Positions 1 through 10,278 of a DNA stretch of 64,000 nt are shown one piece after another. Origin of the DNA: Nectonema munidae (Eukaryota; Nematomorpha; Nectonematoida; Nectonematidae); contig JAUIRK010000883.1 of NCBI GenBank assembly GCA_030549495.1, forward strand, positions 863,501 through 927,500, read 5' to 3'. The notes below the pieces were generated by a model that saw only the letters and a list, made by a program, of their open reading frames with translations, had not been told where the DNA came from and did no database searches. The position numbers were made by a program, and so were the translations under genes. How positions within the stretch are numbered: position 1 is the stretch's first letter; each line of letters begins with the position of its first letter.

Positions 1-23
1 AGTGACTTTATGCTCTGGCTCTG

Positions 24-422
24 TCAGAAGAACAACCCATCAAACTCCCATAAAAAAGGTAGATCATGTTTGACCTTAATAACTATCATTGTATTCATAC
101 GTTTGGATGCAGCATTAAGAGAAGAGGCTTCAATATTACTGTTGTTGTTGTTAGCGTTGGATAGAGTAGTAGTTGGGGGGAGATATGGTTCTGTTTGTTC
201 GTACATCTTGTTTTTAATTCCAACATCTGTGTTATGAGACGTATAGGGAGCATAGTTTTGTTGGTTTTTAGGCGTATTTGTGTTCACATACAAGTTAGCA
301 CCAAAGCTCGGCTGAAGTCTTTGCTGCTCCAAGAAGGAATGAGAGGTTGCATGATTGACCGATGTTGAAAGAGATTGCAAAATTTCTTGAGATTTGATCG
401 GAGTTAAATGAGATGCTAAAGT
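24..422 (-). CDS. WNK: WNK exon 11: Asn/Gln-rich C-terminal linker, partial
   Basis: Acceptor ACTCTTTTTAG then ACT TTA GCA TCT (TLASHLTPIKSQEILQSLST), in phase with exon 10. The sequence is Ser/Asn/Thr-rich (LSNANNNNSNIEASSL), as in the disordered C-terminal parts of long WNKs. The frame stops at 24-26, but two plausible donors precede it: AAAC|GTATGA (exon would end at 101) and AAG|GTCAAA (end at 75). I think splicing to a further exon outside the window is more likely than a stop here. Confidence 0.65.
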   Translation of the reverse strand, partial: TLASHLTPIKSQEILQSLSTSVNHATSHSFLEQQRLQPSFGANLYVNTNTPKNQQNYAPYTSHNTDVGIKNKMYEQTEPYLPPTTTLSNANNNNSNIEASSLNAASKRMNTMIVIKVKHDLPFLWEFDGLFF

Positions 423-830
423 CTAAAAAGAGTACGGAATAAATTTAGAAATCTGAAAGTAATCACTTAAAGCAGTGCTCAACAACTGATGAGTTGTAGC
501 ACATATGTGAGTCGGGGAGCAAGTCTATTTTTTAAGCAGAATACTTTCTATTAATTTTGGAGAGGCCTTCCACTATATACTACAGGGGTTTCCAAACTTT
601 ATGTCACTATTCATCCTTCCAAAAGGAATCCAATTTTTTCGCCTCCTTTCATTTTAATAATTAAGTTAAGGGTTTCCTGAAATGGAAAGAATTTTGAGAG
701 CAGGCAAGGATTTTAGAAATAAAAATTTATTGAATTTAACAAAAAGATTAATTGATGAAATATTTATGTTTAACTATATGTTTTTAATTTAATAGAGTGT
801 TCACTTTTTATGTTTATTTTACTCCATTTA
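423..830. other. WNK intron, no feature seen
   Basis: AT-rich intron sequence between exon 11 and the hairpin-ended element; no open frame or repeat recognised. Confidence 0.5.
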
Positions 831-2574
831 TATTAGAGGTCTGGCAAGACCTCCGGGGAGACAACTTGACAGACCTTATTATATATTTTTGCAAAAAAAT
901 ACTACCAACAAAAAAAAATATTAACAAAAATTAATACCAAAGAACACAACTCTCAATAACGATGTAACATTGGTGTTTAGAAATGGGAATGCCTGCATTA
1001 TTTTACAGGTAAGATAAAGCATAAGAACTTATTAATATTTTCTTTGTGAAAATTGTTAGAAGATAAATAAAATGAATGCGCCTAGAAAATTTTTGCTAAA
1101 AAGAGTTTAGAATCGAAATAATAAATGGGAAGAAATGGTACCCTCTCATGATCTTTCACAAGACCTAGAATCATGGGGGTACCAAGGATCTTTTACAGGA
1201 CCTAGAATCACGCACTACCAAGGATCTTTTACAAGACCTAGAATCATAGTACCAATGATCTTTAACAGCACCTAGAATCACGCTGTACCAATGATCTTTA
1301 ACTGGACCTAGAATTTTACCAATGATCTTTAAGTGGACCTAGATTTTTGGGACCTAGAATCCTACGTCTCGAGCGAAGCGAAAGACAAACAGGCTTATCC
1401 TAGTATTTAATAAAAAGACATAATTTTTAATTTTGTGTTAGGGGTACGATTTTAAAATTGGACAAACTGCTTTATTGAAACGACCCGAGTCATGGCCAGA
1501 GTATCCCATAATTTAAGAGGACATCCGTTCTACATGAGAGAACCTTTTATGACCACCACTGCTTACGAATCTTGGCTTGACCAACTCCCCTTCAGTGGAT
1601 CATTGCTGCACTAGATTTATTCCTTTGGATCTTCGGCAAACACCTTTTACACGGTTTAAGAATCTGCACTCTACCCTCCTGACATAGGGACTGTAGATCC
1701 CTTACCACCTTTCCATACGCCGCTGCATCCTTGAATATGGAAATGTACGAGCTACCCCTTGGCTTTGCGCTGCACCGGCAGCACGTGAATGGGTACAATT
1801 TTTCAATCTCGATGAGGAATGGACTGCTATACACAGTTATTATCCGTATCAGAAGGATTTCAGGTTAACTCCTAAAAGTCCTTACACCAGCACGCAGGCC
1901 TCTTTAGCTCATCATTACCTTGATGCCACCTGTTAAACGCTGAGAATCTCCAAGGATACTTGTTTGGAGCTGTAACTCTTGCGTATATACACAGATCGGA
2001 TGGAAAATACGGAAAATTCTTCCACACTACTGAAGCAGAAAAAGATAAAGCTCTAAAGGCCAGAAAAGAACTGTAAGCCATTGTAGAAGCTGCAGAATTA
2101 GACGAAGACTATGATGACTTAGTGATCGGCTCAGGAAAAACTCCTGAGTCCATGAGTGAATTTCTAAACGCACACCCAGAAGCTCCTCCTATCTACATAT
2201 GGATATGGGCATCCGAAAGAGAGAAGACATTTGAGGAGCCCCGAGCAGGAACAATTGGTGAGTACCTCAAAAAACCATAGACTCTGAATTAAAGTCCCGC
2301 GAAGCCTATCAACAAGAGCTTGAATTACAACAGGGTAACTGAAACTGCAACAACCAATCATATAGTTTTCATTAAATAAAACTGCAATTTCAAGGTTAAG
2401 TGTTTTGAACTTTTATGTAGAATTTTTAGAATGGTGATTTCAATATGTATGTAAAATATTTTTTGAAAATTTTCATTTTAAGTATGTTTTTTAAGCATTT
2501 TACGATTTACACATTTAAATATATAATAAGGTCTGGCAAGTTGTCTCCCCAGAGGCTTGCCAGACCTCTTATAT
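831..2574. mobile_element. DNA element with hairpin-forming inverted ends
   Basis: The two ends are near-perfect inverted copies of about 55 bp (831-885 and 2516-2573). Each end is itself an imperfect inverted repeat, AGGTCTGGCAAG and CTTGCCAGACCT around a GGGGAGACAA core. Between them lie a 45-bp tandem array and a GC-richer segment (about 1470-2360) that looks like decayed coding sequence in more than one frame (for example ESWLDQLPFSG and YDDLVIGSGKTPESMSEF). I do not recognise the family. It is old and broken, sits inside the intron between WNK exons 11 and 10, and could be a non-autonomous DNA transposon that carries foreign sequence. Confidence 0.6.
1138..1361. repeat. Tandem array, about 33-45 bp unit, roughly 6-7 copies
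   Basis: The unit contains TACCAATGATCTTT followed by ACCTAGAATCA. Copies are clear from 1138 and shorten toward the right end (last copies lack the central bases). It lies within the hairpin-ended element. Confidence 0.8.
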
Positions 2575-3312
2575 ATCCTTTTCTAGTTAATGCATAAAGA
2601 ATGATTAAGAGTTTAAATTTTACTTTTTTATATTTAAAAAAAATGTTCATCTAAATTTTTTTTTAATAATTTGACAATATTTTTTTACGTATTTCAGTCT
2701 ATGTCTAATCTCAATATGTATTTATTGATAAGAATGTATGTATGTCTAAATATTTTTATGTCAGACGTATTAATACAAATAAATAAAAAAAATTGGTGTC
2801 AAGAATGTCAAAAAATATATATGTACGATTGCACTGAAAATAAATATAATTTCAACTATGACTTACTACTACTGATACTAATTCTAGACTAATTCTAACC
2901 CAAAAAATTGGCTTCACTTTTACACGTTAAGGCCAGTTTAGAAATTGGTTGAGCAAATTAGTATAAATATATAAATCTAGCTATATAAAAATCTCCAACA
3001 TATATACTAGGATGATTCATCTCCAGCCTGTATACTACAATGATTCATCTCCAACCTGTATACTACGATGGTTTCTATTCCATGTACAAATGACTAGATG
3101 TAAGATTTGATATACCTCATTCGGGGAGACGATGCTACATAAGTTATTACCTATATTTTTGCGTCAATTTGATTTTCTAACATTCCCGTATTCATTGATA
3201 GAATGGTCTAAAATTTTCAAATTTTAGTTGAGTCAAATTATTATCAGTATGTCCACTCAACAGGATTTTATTGTTATATGTGATTATTATTAGAGAGCAG
3301 AAAAATGAATAC
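2575..3312. other. WNK intron, small tandem repeat only
   Basis: AT-rich sequence. The only structure seen is three copies of a 29-bp unit (TATACTACAATGATTCATCT) at about 2991-3075. Confidence 0.6.
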
Positions 3313-3630
3313 GTATATTGGCATTTGGGGTATCGATTTGGACAGTGTTGTTGTATAGGAATTGAAGGAAGATGATAAAATCGATAAAGGAGAAGTAATG
3401 GCGGATGCTTTCCATTGCACACCCGAAGGAATGAAGGGTGTTGGAAAGACTTGTGCAGAATTGGCATCGCTTTTGATGGGTGGAGCTGTAGCTGAGACTT
3501 GAGTCGCAAAGTCAAGGCTCAACGTCATTGGGAGTTTGTTGTATTGCTTAGCGGATATCACATCGATGATCATCTTTATTTGCGACATAAAAGCTTCGGA
3601 ATGAATAGACTGCAAGAGTTTCTGCTCTAT
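3313..3630 (-). CDS. WNK: WNK exon 10: post-PF2 linker
   Basis: Acceptor AAATTCTTAG then ATA GAG CAG AAA (IEQKLLQSIHSEAFMSQIK), in phase with exon 9. The first helical part continues the PF2-like domain tail; the rest (to about residue 846) is Ser/Thr/Pro-rich (QVSATAPPIKSDANSAQVFP). I took the TAC|GTATTC donor at 3311-3312, which keeps phase 0 with the next exon. An overlapping open frame at 3192-3515 is a shadow. Confidence 0.75.
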
Positions 3631-4115
3631 CTAAGAATTTAAGGTATGTTTTTTGTTTATAATTATTTTTTCGTTAAAAAATTATTTCCCATCTGAATGG
3701 AGGATCCTTTTGGGGTGGACAATGTTTGTCAAAGGGTTGAGCTGAAATATAGGGTTGACCATATATTTTGCGTTTAAGAAAACTCTTCTTAAAACCTGGA
3801 CAATATCATAAACTTTATGATACTGAATTGATGTAATTGTGATTTGTTTCAATACTTGTCTTATTTTGATTTATATACGCTTTAGCAAAAAAAAATTCAT
3901 TCTTAAAAATCTAATGAGTGTTTACAAAGGGCGCACGTCCTCAAAATTGGAGGGGCGAACTTTTTATTATAAAAGAATTTTTGTCCATTGAACACACCAC
4001 CATTATTACCCGACATTATACTTCCACTGAAAGCTCTCAATCCCACCATAGCTGCACTGATTTTATGAAGTCAAATTACCTTGTTTGTAATTCTGATTTC
4101 ATCAACATTCTAGCT

Positions 4116-5340
4116 CAGTGGTTTTGAAACTGGAGTACGCTCTGCCGCGAAGAAGTTCCATGGGGATCGAGAAGGGGACACTGAGTGAATCGCTTTTCGC
4201 AAAATATTGCACCCATATTGGTTCATTTGCCATTTTTGCCAATAAATCACATTTAAAAAGAATAAATAAGTTAGTCTTTGAATTGAGTACTATTTTTTCT
4301 TTTATTGCTAAAAAAATGATATATGGCCACACACATGAAATTTCGTTTTACTGCATTAACGTCTGGTGGGGAAGAGAAACATAAGTGTCCTTTGTGTTAG
4401 CATCCACTTTTTTGTCCGTCAAGTGAAGCTTGCGCTAGTAGTGAAGCACTCGATTTCGGTAAACAAAACTATTGGCTGAAAGATTTCACAAATTCATGTT
4501 TGATAAATAACATAGGAATGTTTTTGCAAAATATTAAGTATGGTTTGAAAACTTTCAAAAAATATTTGTTATCAAAAAGTCCCACAACATACCAGAACAA
4601 CTATAAACAAATAGAACAAATGTAAGAGAAACATTTGACAAAGTGATTACATTTTTTTAAAGCACATGGTATTAAGTTGGAATCTGGCTAAGCAAAAATC
4701 TCCAGATGTAATTGGTACCCAGTGCGCCGAGCCATAAAACCATATCCGATGAGTTGAAAATGTTTTCAATGAAGTCATTAAAACAGTGTATTACTGTAGA
4801 GCAAATGCTTCAACTATTTTTTTTCAGATTTGAAAATCTCTTGCTGCACTCAAACGTGAGGTGGCTTTCCAAAGAAAAATTTTCCAAGCGATAGTATGGA
4901 AAGAAATCTGGCAATTTCTGGAAAGCAAACTAGACATGCATGTAGAATTTTATGATGTTCGTTTTTGTATATTCCTATCATTTTTAGTGAACATATTTAA
5001 ATATATGAATTTCTTCTTTAACCTTGCGCTGCAAGGAAAAGAGATCAGAGTAGTCCATTATAATAAAAAAAAATGTCAGCTTTTAAAATGAAGCTGGAAT
5101 GATTGCATTCTTTGACATAAAAAATTTTAATCGATTTTGGAACATATTTGTTGATGAAAATAAGATTTTTATTAATAAAAATGTCCTGGAGGCAATAAAA
5201 CACCGTCTAGTAGCATTCCAATAAATTTCTCTTTATTTACTCATAAATTTGGAAATTACTATCATTTTATCAAATGAAGCTTAATAATCTCGATTAGTAA
5301 TCTGGCCTCAGAAGAATTCTTAATTCAAGAACGGTTTATT
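4116..5340 (+). mobile_element. hAT fossil, Buster/ZBED5-FAM200-like transposase
   Basis: The left end CAGTGGTTTTGAAACTGG at 4116 resembles the CAGTGGTTCTCAAA terminus of Charlie/Buster hAT elements. The transposase remnant shows LLLHSNVRWLSKEK, then in another frame EIWQFLESKLDMHVEFYD and FNLALQGKEIRVVH; family members read TDVRWLSRGKVL...ELRDEI...LNLQGK. At least one frameshift (near 4890) and several stops break it, and the BED finger and C-terminal dimerisation motif were not found. No right terminus was located, so the end is approximate. Confidence 0.6.
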
Positions 5341-5539
5341 GATTTGGTTAATGATTGAGGAGGTGTAAAACATGTTTTTCTAAAATGCTGGAAGATAACC
5401 GCTTAATATAAATTATACTGGCTATTTGTTTAAATCATCTGACTTATTTGCTCTATTTCATTTGATCATTTTAATTCACGTTTGTAGTCCTTACACTGCT
5501 AATCTGTTGCTAAGGCTACTTAGTCCATTTTTACTAGAA

Positions 5540-6556
5540 TACAATTCTCCCATCACCAACTTTGTCCCGGACTACAACCTTTTCCCTCTATGGCAGACTC
5601 TGAAAAGATCACTATGCGAGTACAATTGTTTAGCCAGATAGGACAACTAATACCCTCAGATATCAAGCTCCTCTCAGTACAGCATATCAGTAAGCTGGAA
5701 GACTTGGAAATTTTCAAGTGCTCAGCCAGAAGTGATGTGATAATCACAATGCTGCCTTATCCAGCCTCTGGTTACACACCGAAATGAGCAGTCAACACTG
5801 ATCCCACCATTGCTGCAGATAATACTCTGGCTCTCTTCTTAGCTGACTATGCTGAAACGGCTGATGGCAGACCTGTGTCCATTGTTGCGCTAGCATTGAA
5901 ACCACTCTTAAATCCACAGTTTAAGGAGCAGCTCTTCTTCTACTTGATGTCACAAAAATCCACATGCCCATGGTTCACTAGGACCTTACTAACCCTAACC
6001 CTTACTCGAACAGAGGAATTGCGTCGATTAGCGGGCCAGGCACAACCCCATTTGCTGGATATTTTATCAAGGAAGGTTAGTGGTCTCATGCGGGTAGCTA
6101 GGTCACTGCCAGATGTAAATGAATCCAAAGAACTGGTTGCACAAATCAGGCGCTGGAGTAATGAAACAGAAGAAGCGGTGTCCGACGTCTGGGATACCCG
6201 CCAGATCGTAGATATGCCTGAGTCGGCATATCTGGACGATGTGCGAGTCCAGGTCATTCAGGACATCCCATCACGAACAGAGACACTCAACACCCTACCG
6301 CGAGTATAAATACCGATGAAGCACGCCTCTGTTCACTCTTTCTAATTTTCTTGCTCAAAGTATACCTCGATACCTTCTCGCAACCGACGTACTCCCTGCA
6401 GATGTCAGAAGACTAAAGCACCTCTACCCCTCCCCCTATAAAAGCTCAACTGATGGAGCTTCTGAAACACACCCGTGAGCATGCTGCCATTCTAGCAGCT
6501 GTGACGGGATCCGTGGACTCCCTACAAGGGAAAATGTCCAAGAAGATAAAAGCATA
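5540..6556 (+). other. Unidentified GC-richer coding remnant
   Basis: This block is visibly richer in G and C than its surroundings and keeps long open stretches on the plus strand. One begins MADSEKITMRVQLFSQIGQL (5590-5787). A second of 144 codons (5875-6309) contains TEELRRLAGQAQPHLLDILS and AQIRRWSNETEEAVSDVWD. A short third segment ends in VDSLQGKMSKKIKA before a stop at about 6554-6556. I do not recognise a family. It may be the structural-protein part of a retroelement or another virus-like element, and if so it is a broken fossil. It lies between a hAT fossil and a Tc1-like element inside a WNK intron. Confidence 0.4.
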
Positions 6557-6687
6557 GAATTCAGAAGATGTACATAATCATATTTTGAAAGCAACAATTT
6601 TTAAGTTCGTCTTTTTTCATTTTAAGTTCGTCCTTTTTCATTTTAAGTTTGTCCTCATTAGTTTGCCTTTTTACTATACAAAAATTG

Positions 6688-6768
6688 CCGGCAAGTAATG
6701 TACCGGTCGGACATACTGACTCTACTCCCGTAGTTCGGTGGTTCGAACCCGCATTCCGCTTGTTCCTG
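6688..6768 (+). repeat. tRNA-like (SINE-type) insertion in the Tc1-type left arm
   Basis: About 80 bases with no counterpart in the right arm. It carries GGTTCGAACCC, a perfect RNA polymerase III B box, and a weak A-box-like stretch (AAGTAATGTACCGGTCGG) about 40 bases before it. No full cloverleaf was found, so this is not called a tRNA gene. Confidence 0.45.
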
Positions 6769-7400
6769 TCTTATTATACCTACTAAATCTTATAAAAATT
6801 GCAATTTTTTTATTTTTTAACTTTAACATAAAAAAAATTATTTTTTCAGTGATTTTTAGTTTTTTTATATACGAGCACTTGAAATCTCAATACTTATCTT
6901 TGATTTACTCATTAATTTTTTCCAGAGTCTTCAAAACTTTTCCCATATAACTTGTTCAAGTTTTTAGATTTCTAACTTCAACTGTAAAAAAATTTATTGT
7001 TTTTTTATGATTTTTGCTTTTTTATAATAAACGAGTTATGCAAAAAGATAATTTATGCAAATTTTTTAAAATTTCTTATAGTAAACAGTCTTCAATTTAG
7101 AATTTTTGGATAAAAAACCAAAAATTTTAACTATATATTGTGTTAAAAAATTAGTTTATACATTCAAAAACAATTATTGAAGTTTTGAAAGAAAAAATAT
7201 TTAGCTTTAAAATAAACTAAAAAATAATAGTTCTAGATTTTAAATTTTTTATCAATTATGATTTAAACTTTTTAAACATGCACAGATCTGACTAAATTCA
7301 TTATATTTTTTTATATGTGATGCATCCGTATCGGTCCGCTAACTTTTACTTTTGAAATTCTCATAAGTTTTTGCTCAATTTTCTTCCTTTCTTTTCAACA

Positions 7401-8437
7401 ATGTACAATAAAATTTCAAGTGAAAAAAAGCTTGAATTAGTAAAGCTTCTCTCCACTGAGTTTCTTTCTGTTAAACGAGCATCAGAACTTCTTGGTATAA
7501 ACTACACCCCCTGCCCAATCAATTCTTCAAAGACATAGTGATAAAAACAATGAAGAAAATCCAAAAAGTTCTCATGGTGGACACAAAAAAAGCTTTTAAC
7601 GTCTGAAAGACTTATATATCTTGAAAGCCTAATCGAAAGTAATCCAATGTTGACTCTTGAAGAAATTAGAGACAAAATCAAAGATAAGTACAGCATAAAT
7701 ATAGCTTTTAGTACTATCCATAGCTATTTAGTAAATGATCTGAAAGTTACACTAAAGCGCGTTAGCAAACAAATTGAAGCTGTGAATAGAGAGGATATTG
7801 TTTTTAAAAGGAAATGCTATGCTCAAGAATTTCAAAGTACAGCTCCAAGCTCACAAGAGTCATTGATATTTATTGATGAGAACGGATTTAATTTACACTT
7901 GAGTCGCTCACAAGCACGTTATAAAAAAGGCACAAGAGCAAGTATGATTATTCCGACAAATAGGGGAAACAATGTTTCTCTCGTTCTTGCGATTAACTGC
8001 TTTAAAGTCAATCATTTTGAAATTGTAGAAGATGGCACTTGTAACAGTAAAAAGTTCTTAAAATTTATAAAAAATTTATTCGAAAAGTTAAATCGAGATG
8101 CTACAATTAAAAGGGATGCTTGGATTGTTCTCGATAACGCAAAAATTCACAAGAGTAAAGAAGTAAAAGATCTTTTTCAACAAAATGGAAAATATATACT
8201 GAAGTTTTTATCGCCATATTCTTTTATGCTAAATCCTTGCGATAATGTTTCTCAAAAGTGAAAAACAAAGTGAGAAACTTAATGACTTCTTCAGCACAAA
8301 GCACATACTTCTCTTCGATCATCACAGAAGGCGTCAACACCATTTCAACATTTGAGTGCACGAACTACTACAGACATAAGATGAACAATGTCAATATAGC
8401 TTCGACTGGGCATTTGTATAATCCAAATATTTATTCA
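7401..8437 (+). pseudogene. IS630/Tc1-type transposase (DDE_3-like), broken
   Basis: The gene begins MYNKISSEKKLELVKLLSTE, with a helix-turn-helix (VKRASELLGINY), near 7401. That frame is lost at about 7507, and the main open frame is 7647-8261. It has a second DNA-binding part (TLEEIRDKIKDKYSINIAFS), then the catalytic core: FIDENGFNLHLSRSQARYKK (first Asp), WIVLDNAKIHKSKEVKDLF (second Asp) and LSPYSFMLNPCDNV, where the family normally has LNPIEN or LNPCEN. The third position is Asp, 35 residues after the second by my count. The C-terminus (KNKVRNLMTSSAQSTYFSSI) continues in a third frame to about 8437. At least two frameshifts make it inactive. Confidence 0.8.
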
Positions 8438-8867
8438 TAATTTCTAATAAATTGTTTTACTTTATTTTTTTTTATTTTAACATTTTGAGTTTTTAATTAA
8501 GTGGATTAAAATATCATGATTCTACAGTATTTTTAAAATGTTTTTATTTATTTTTTAAATGAGCAGAGGAGTTGATAAAATGCTAGGAATACATAACATA
8601 TTAATTGAGCCAAATATAAAAGTACTACTTGTTAGTTTAATTTCAACGTTTAAGATAATCTTTTAAAATTAAATTAATTTAAAATTTCTGATCAAAACCT
8701 ACAAAGTTTTACATAATTTAGATTAAAAAAACTAAAAATCACTAAAAAAATTAAAATATTTTAGTTAAAGTATTTTTGCAATTTTTATAAGATTTAGTAG
8801 GTATGATAAACAAAAAATAATTAACAATTTATTTTTGTATAGTAAAAAAGGCAAACTAATGACGACA

Positions 8868-9052
8868 AACTTAAAATAAAAAAAGACGTACTTAAAATGA
8901 AAAAGGACGAACTTAAAATGAAAAAGGACGAACTTAAAATGAAAAAGGACGAACTTAAAATGAAAAGGACGAACTTAAAATGAAAAAGGACGAACTTAAA
9001 ATGAAAAAAGACGAACTTAAAATGAAAAAGGACGAATTTAAACTGAAAATGC
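8868..9052 (+). repeat. 21-bp minisatellite, about nine copies
   Basis: Unit AAAATGAAAAAGGACGAACTT repeated with few changes; it forms the outer right arm of the IS630/Tc1-type element. Read on the plus strand every copy encodes the heptad K-K-D-E-L-K-M. Confidence 0.9.
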
Positions 9053-9122
9053 TATATTTAAAATAGAGAAATTGAGAAATTATTTCTCAATAAAATAAGT
9101 AAAATTCAAGAACTATTATTAC

Positions 9123-9367
9123 TAAATTGTCCGCGATTTCCTGGATTTCAGTATCTTCCAAAGTGAATTTGAAGGTAGAAGTAACACTTTTTCCAGAATC
9201 AAGAACACATTCAAGCATCAACTCAAGAATCCCAGCTTCTTCGTCAAAAGTGATGACAGAAAGAGTTGGAAGTTTATCCGTTTTCTTTCTTTTAACAGTC
9301 ACACTACTACTAACCGTGTTTTGAGATGCCTTCCCCAAAGAACTGAGAGAAGATATTGAGGCGCTTC
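9123..9367 (-). CDS. WNK: WNK exon 9: second PF2-like (CCT-like) domain
   Basis: Acceptor TTTTTTCACTTAG then GA AGC GCC, joining the phase-1 end of exon 8. After a basic spacer (TVKRKKTDKLPTLSVITF) comes a PF2-like fold: ITFDEEAGILELMLEC, then SVTSTFKFTLEDTEIQEIAD. WNKs carry this second RFxV-binding-like domain C-terminal to the coiled coil. It ends TTA|GTAATA (245 nt, phase 0), residues about 659-740. It sits only about 70 bases from the right arm of an IS630/Tc1-type element. Confidence 0.88.
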
Positions 9368-9631
9368 CTAAGTGAAAAAAGTATGAACTTAAGAGTGACT
9401 CTTAATGTTTTTATTACTCATCATGAAAATTGAATGAAGATTTCAGAAAAATTTGTTCTTATTTCAATAAATGTTCTCAAGGCCTATCAAATTATTTCGA
9501 TTTATAAGAAGTTGTCACACGAAGTTGTAGTAATGTAAGTCGTTTAGTACATAATAGTGTCATTTAGTATACGATGTTCCGAATTTTATTACATGATTAC
9601 ATTTTTGATGATGAGTTATATGCGCTAATTT

Positions 9632-9763
9632 TTAACCCTTTGAGAACAAGAATTAAAACTAATTGTCGCCTGGTTTCACTTTAAGTGAAATTCTGAATAT
9701 ATTTAAAGCAGGCGATTTTGATTTCTTGTGATACGGGTGTCACGTCGGTGCTCAAAGGGTACA
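9632..9763. mobile_element. piggyBac-type MITE
   Basis: TTAA then CCCTTTGAG...CTCAAAGGGT then TACA (decayed TTAA). The 132-bp element has an internal GCAGGCGAT related to the GTCTGC core of the other copies. Confidence 0.7.
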
Positions 9764-10270
9764 ACACTTCAGAAAATTATATTCTAAAAAAAAGAATAAG
9801 AACAAATATATACAAAAATACGATAAATTACGTGGAAAAGATGTCGACACTTCGCGCTTCCGCTTTTTCCTATACGCGATAGAATAGCTGATTCTTTTTC
9901 ACTCATTTTTATAATTATAAAATAGATATAAATTGGAATAGACAAAGAAGAAGCCCAAGTTTAAAATATGACGAAAAACGTTTGAAATTTAACTCTGGCT
10001 TTTTTATTAGATCAAAGCGCTTCTCAAATCATTGACATAGTATTGCAGTAAAAAGATTATGCCGAAAAAAATATGCTGATACAAATCTGCACCATCCATA
10101 GATTAAGAACAAAAAGTACATTCAATGCTGTTATATATTATTATTTTCAGAAACATCTATTTTATTTATAATTCATATATCATATAATGATATATGAACC
10201 TGTTTTGTAGAGGAAATGGTATCTATTGTGCTTAAAGGTAACTAAGTTGTTTTATGTATGCGTGCATGCG
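9764..10270. other. WNK intron, no feature seen
   Basis: AT-rich intron between a MITE and the hAT element; nothing recognised. Confidence 0.5.
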
Positions 10271-10278
10271 GTTCATAC

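Larger units (their letters stand above)
6600..9050 (+). mobile_element. IS630/Tc1-type DNA transposon with long inverted arms
   Basis: The left arm (about 6600-6870) and right arm (about 8700-9050) are inverted copies sharing, for example, ATTAGTTTGCCTTTTTACTA, CCTACTAAATCTTATAAAAA and GTGATTTTTAGTTTTTTTA. The outermost parts are copies of a 21-bp unit (AAAATGAAAAAGGACGAACTT), three on the left and about nine on the right. The left arm carries about 80 extra bases (6688-6768) that look like a tRNA-derived insertion. The transposase gene lies between. The whole sits in the WNK intron between exons 10 and 9, with the right arm about 70 bp from exon 9. Confidence 0.8.

Noticed and set aside
1592-2361. 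Three minus-strand open frames inside the hairpin-ended element
   Set aside because: The plus strand has the more protein-like composition; the minus frames look like shadows.
3192-3515. Minus-strand open frame of 107 codons
   Set aside because: It is an alternative frame over WNK exon 10, which fits the exon phases.
6745-6756. GGTTCGAACCC as part of a tRNA gene
   Set aside because: Only a B box and a weak A box; no acceptor stem or full cloverleaf, so it is called a SINE-type insertion.
8868-9052. CRISPR-like array of short repeats
   Set aside because: The units are contiguous 21-bp copies without spacers and belong to a transposon arm in a eukaryote.
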